64,000 nt of DNA, from positions 310,001 through 374,000 of the forward strand of contig CAVPWE010000003.1 in the NCBI GenBank assembly GCA_963709485.1. The letters are read 5' to 3'. Position numbers and translations under genes: made by a program. Origin of the DNA: JAXDBM01 sp963709485. GTDB taxonomy: Bacteria > Desulfobacterota > Syntrophia > Syntrophales > Fen-1087. Positions 61,899-64,000 of this stretch are shown one piece after another. A model generated the notes under the pieces. It worked only from the letters and a program-made list of their open reading frames with translations, was not told where the DNA came from and did not search any database. Each line of letters starts with the position of its first letter. Positions within the stretch are counted from its first letter, which is position 1.

Positions 61899-62356
61899 CG
61901 CAACCGACCAGGCGTCGCGCCGGGTCGGTCACGCCGCCAAGCGCATTCAAACGTTTGCCGATGGGGAAGAAAGGGAGTCCCGTTGGAGGTCTTCTTCGCA
62001 CTTGCTTTCGAAGGGAAGACTCCGCAAGGAACCGTATCTTTCCATGAAGGGTTCAGGGCAGACGGCCGAACGGAGGGTTCGGCGACGCTTGACGAGGCAC
62101 GCGACGCGTCATAACGGTTTCTGGCGGTGAATGGGAGACAATGCGGTCTTGCGATTATGGAAATAGACATTCGGTACGACTGTGCGGGAGTGGACTGGGG
62201 AATCGTTTCGGAAACGCTGAAACGCGTGGGGATGGCGCGATTCAAAAATCCGGGAAAAATGCGGGAGAAAGGGTTCACGGAGTAAAGCGTTCCCTGCTGA
62301 TCAGAGAGCAGGACCCTGAATATGCTTTCCCCCGATCAAGGAACGGGAGGTGAAAC
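61899..62356. other. Non-coding or remnant stretch
   Basis: 458 bases with no complete gene. Around 61974-62114 one plus-strand frame looks coding (PLEVFFALAFEGKTPQGTVSF) but has no start codon. A 42-codon frame at 62157-62285 resembles the first residues of GNAT acetyltransferases (VDWGIVSETLKRVGMA) and ends early. A long minus-strand open frame here is not supported by any recognisable motif. Confidence 0.55.
62157..62285 (+). pseudogene. Possible N-terminal remnant of a GNAT acetyltransferase
   Basis: 42 codons from ATG 62157 to TAA 62283-62285. The first 25 residues match the usual opening of GNAT family proteins (strand, then CAGVDWGIVSETLKRVGMARF); the acetyl-CoA loop is absent and the next sequence leads into the hydrolase gene. 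A low-confidence call. Confidence 0.35.
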
Positions 62357-62357
62357 C

Positions 62358-63263
62358 ATGAGCGAAGTTCCCCATCAGGCGGAATCCAAAGTCCGGGCGA
62401 ACGGGATCGAGATCGCATACGACAGCTTCGGTGACGCCGGGGCGCCGCCCCTGATCCTGATCATGGGTTTCACCATGCCCATGATTGCCTGGGACGAGAA
62501 GTTTTGCGAACAGCTCGCCCTCCGCGGTTTCCGGGTCATCCGCTTCGACAATCGCGACATCGGCCACTCGACGTGGCTGGATGACTTGGGGGCGCCGGAC
62601 ATCGGCAAAATCATCATGGCCGCGTTCCAGGGGCAGCCCGTCGATGTTCCCTATGGGTTTACGGACATGGCCGGGGATGTGGCGGGACTCATGGACGCCC
62701 TGAACATCGAGTCGGCGCATGTTGTCGGCATGTCCATGGGAGGCATGATCGCCCAGACCATGTCGATCCATCATCCGCAAAGGCTGCGGTCGCTCACATC
62801 TTTTTCCTCATCCATGTGGACCTTCGATCCTGCGATGCCCCCGCCCACGCCGGAAGCTTCGGAAGTGATGATGACACCCGTTCCCATGGACCGGGAAGGC
62901 TTCATCACGGGCACCCTGAAAGCATGGCGATTCATGGGCGGCCCCGTTATGCCTCTTGGTGAAGCGTTCCTTCGGGAGCGCGCCCTGCGCGTCTTCGAGC
63001 GGGGCGTTTCCAGGGCGGGGCTGGCAAGGCAGATGGCGGCCATCATGGCATCCGGCAGCCGCCGGGAAGCCCTTCGTTCCCTCAGGATGCCCACGCTGGT
63101 CCTTCACGGGGATGCCGATCCCCTCGTTCCTGTTGAACACGGCATTGCCACGGCGGAGACGATCCCCGGGGCAAAACTGCACATCGTCAAGGGGATGGGG
63201 CACGATGTTCCTCCCGCCGCCTGGCCGGAACTGGTCGAGGCCATTGCCCGTCACGCCGGGTAG
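62358..63263 (+). CDS. Alpha/beta hydrolase
   Basis: 301 residues. Nucleophile elbow GMSMGG, oxyanion-hole segment LIMGFTMP, acid in HGDADPLVP and catalytic His in KGMGHDVP give a complete triad. The cap region is Met/Pro-rich. Similar to 3-oxoadipate enol-lactonase and TAP-like esterases, but no pathway neighbours are present to fix the substrate. GGGAGGTG lies six bases before ATG 62358; an upstream ATG 62322 is weaker. Confidence 0.9.
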   Translation: MSEVPHQAESKVRANGIEIAYDSFGDAGAPPLILIMGFTMPMIAWDEKFCEQLALRGFRVIRFDNRDIGHSTWLDDLGAPDIGKIIMAAFQGQPVDVPYGFTDMAGDVAGLMDALNIESAHVVGMSMGGMIAQTMSIHHPQRLRSLTSFSSSMWTFDPAMPPPTPEASEVMMTPVPMDREGFITGTLKAWRFMGGPVMPLGEAFLRERALRVFERGVSRAGLARQMAAIMASGSRREALRSLRMPTLVLHGDADPLVPVEHGIATAETIPGAKLHIVKGMGHDVPPAAWPELVEAIARHAG

Positions 63264-63331
63264 CCGCATCGGTCGATCGTCCGGCCAGCGGGACCGGCTC
63301 CGGCCGTGATATCGCCATCTTCAATCAAGCC

Positions 63332-63360
63332 TTGACAATTCAAAATCAATCCATTAGCGT
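63332..63360 (+). promoter_or_regulatory. Candidate promoter for the PTS EIIA/EIIB genes
   Basis: TTGACA (63332-63337), 17 bases, TAGCGT (63355-63360): perfect -35, -10 with the three key positions kept. A leader of about 28 bases to ATG 63395. Confidence 0.45.
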
Positions 63361-63394
63361 ACGCTTCAAAAACAGGCAGGCGAACGTTAACCCC

Positions 63395-63805
63395 ATGATC
63401 GGCGTACTGATAACCACCCACGGCAATCTCGGCGGCGAACTGCTCAAGGTCGCGGAGATGATCCGGGGGCCGTTGAAGGATATCCTGCATATTTCCATCG
63501 ATCAGACCAAGAGCGTCGAGGATCTTAAAAAGGACATCAATGCGGCGATCCGGAAGCTGGACCGGGGGCAGGGGGTCCTGATCCTGACAGACCTGTTCGG
63601 GGGAACGCCCTCCAATCTTTCGCTGTCATTGCTGAAGGAAGGCAAGGTCGAGGTGGTGACCGGCGTGAACCTGCCGATGCTGCTCAAAATCGCGGACATG
63701 AGGCAGAAAATGAACCTTCAGGATTTTGCCCATTATATCAAGGACTACGGCAGAAAGAACATCTACCTGGCCAGTGAAATATTGAACAAGAAAGCGGCGG
63801 AGTGA
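63395..63805 (+). CDS. PTS mannose-family EIIA component
   Basis: 136 residues. MIGVLITTHGNLGGELLKVAEMI holds the phosphorylated His (position 9), and LTDLFGGTPSNLSLSLL is the second family motif. The expected N-terminus begins at ATG 63395; the open frame reaches further upstream to a TTG at 63332, inside the promoter. In many deltaproteobacteria this gene sits next to rapZ; here it lies 56 kb away from hprK-rapZ. EIIB follows. Confidence 0.9.
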   Translation: MIGVLITTHGNLGGELLKVAEMIRGPLKDILHISIDQTKSVEDLKKDINAAIRKLDRGQGVLILTDLFGGTPSNLSLSLLKEGKVEVVTGVNLPMLLKIADMRQKMNLQDFAHYIKDYGRKNIYLASEILNKKAAE

Positions 63806-63876
63806 CGAAACCCGGCGGGCGCAAGGCGCGGCAAATCGCCTGCACCCGGCAAACGTGAAGAATTCGACAGGCCTCA

Positions 63877-64000
63877 ATGGACACAGCGCTCGTCCGGGTT
63901 GATAATCGATTGGTTCATGGACAGATCCTGGAGGCCTGGGTACCTTTCCTGCAGGCATCCTGCATCGTCGTGGTGGACGACCACGTCGCCGGCGACTTCT
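63877..64000 (+). CDS. PTS mannose/sorbose-family EIIB component (partial)
   Basis: The window ends inside this gene. The 41 visible residues include VRVDNRLVHGQILEAWVP, whose His is the phosphorylation site of EIIB(Man/Sor), followed by IVVVDDHVA. It starts 71 bases after the EIIA stop; EIIC, EIID, HPr and EI would be expected downstream, outside the window. Confidence 0.88.
   Translation, partial: MDTALVRVDNRLVHGQILEAWVPFLQASCIVVVDDHVAGDF

Noticed and set aside
61865..62278. Minus-strand open frame of 137 codons in the remnant stretch
   Set aside because: No motif, no ribosome-binding site, overlaps the end of a plus-strand gene; the plus strand shows better coding-like traces.
58382..62356. 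Search for a second copy of the tRNA-Pro 3' end as an attachment site
   Set aside because: No repeat of the T-arm/acceptor end was found downstream, and there is no integrase.

Overview
The window is a chromosomal segment of a Gram-negative deltaproteobacterium (Desulfobacterota). The best guess is a relative of Syntrophus/Smithella. The reasons are the order kdsA-kdsC-lptC-lptA-lptB-rpoN-hpf-ptsN-hprK-rapZ, a complete Lpt/KDO envelope block, a divergent biotin-dependent carboxylase pair, and a mannose-family PTS EIIA/EIIB at the right edge. The taxonomic call is an inference from gene order and protein character, because no rRNA gene is present. Most of the window is dense, housekeeping-type sequence with many ATGA start/stop overlaps.

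Layout. 0-7.1 kb: end of kdsA, LPS-transport genes, sigma-54, then hpf-ptsN-hprK-rapZ behind its own promoter. 7.2-18.7 kb: M23 peptidase (minus); coaBC, family-4 uracil-DNA glycosylase, NfeD/slipin and two small genes (plus); then a minus-strand block of D,D-carboxypeptidase, hemW, lepA, adk and fmdB. 18.9-28.4 kb: a double-HhH secreted protein, YidB, a frameshifted aminotransferase, the ligA operon (minus), HIT/LapA/Mut7-C genes, mog and an EF-G-like paralog (minus). 28.6-36 kb: biotin carboxylase and carboxyltransferase/biotinyl protein behind a strong promoter with a 13-bp tandem repeat, then secA and argJ. 36.2-43.8 kb: rpsB-tsf-pyrH-frr, a terminator, uppS-cdsA-dxr-rseP and a frameshifted tsaB. 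43.8-58.3 kb: psd-pssA, asd, rsmD-coaD, an aspartate-type aminotransferase, a PurF-like protein without the catalytic cysteine, a SET protein, ispG-proS-rsh, an amidase and rph-rdgB. 58.3-62.3 kb: tRNA-Pro(TGG) followed by a decayed accessory stretch. 62.4-64 kb: an alpha/beta hydrolase and PTS EIIA/EIIB.

The accessory stretch after tRNA-Pro is the clearest non-core part. It holds an Mrr-type restriction endonuclease with an in-frame TAG, a frameshifted DUF4258 gene coupled to an intact DUF2283 gene, a DUF1232 gene whose start looks destroyed by a single G-to-A change at an ATGA junction, two secreted proteins of unknown role, and non-coding or remnant sequence. No integrase, transposase or CRISPR array was seen.

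Other points worth checking are a probable CTG start for rdgB, terminator-like hairpins directly before the lepA and secA starts, an HPr-kinase-like protein with a degraded signature, and an EF-G-like GTPase with a changed catalytic histidine. Two frameshifts (aminotransferase, tsaB) sit at or near G runs and may be sequence errors. All calls come from reading the sequence; no database search was run.
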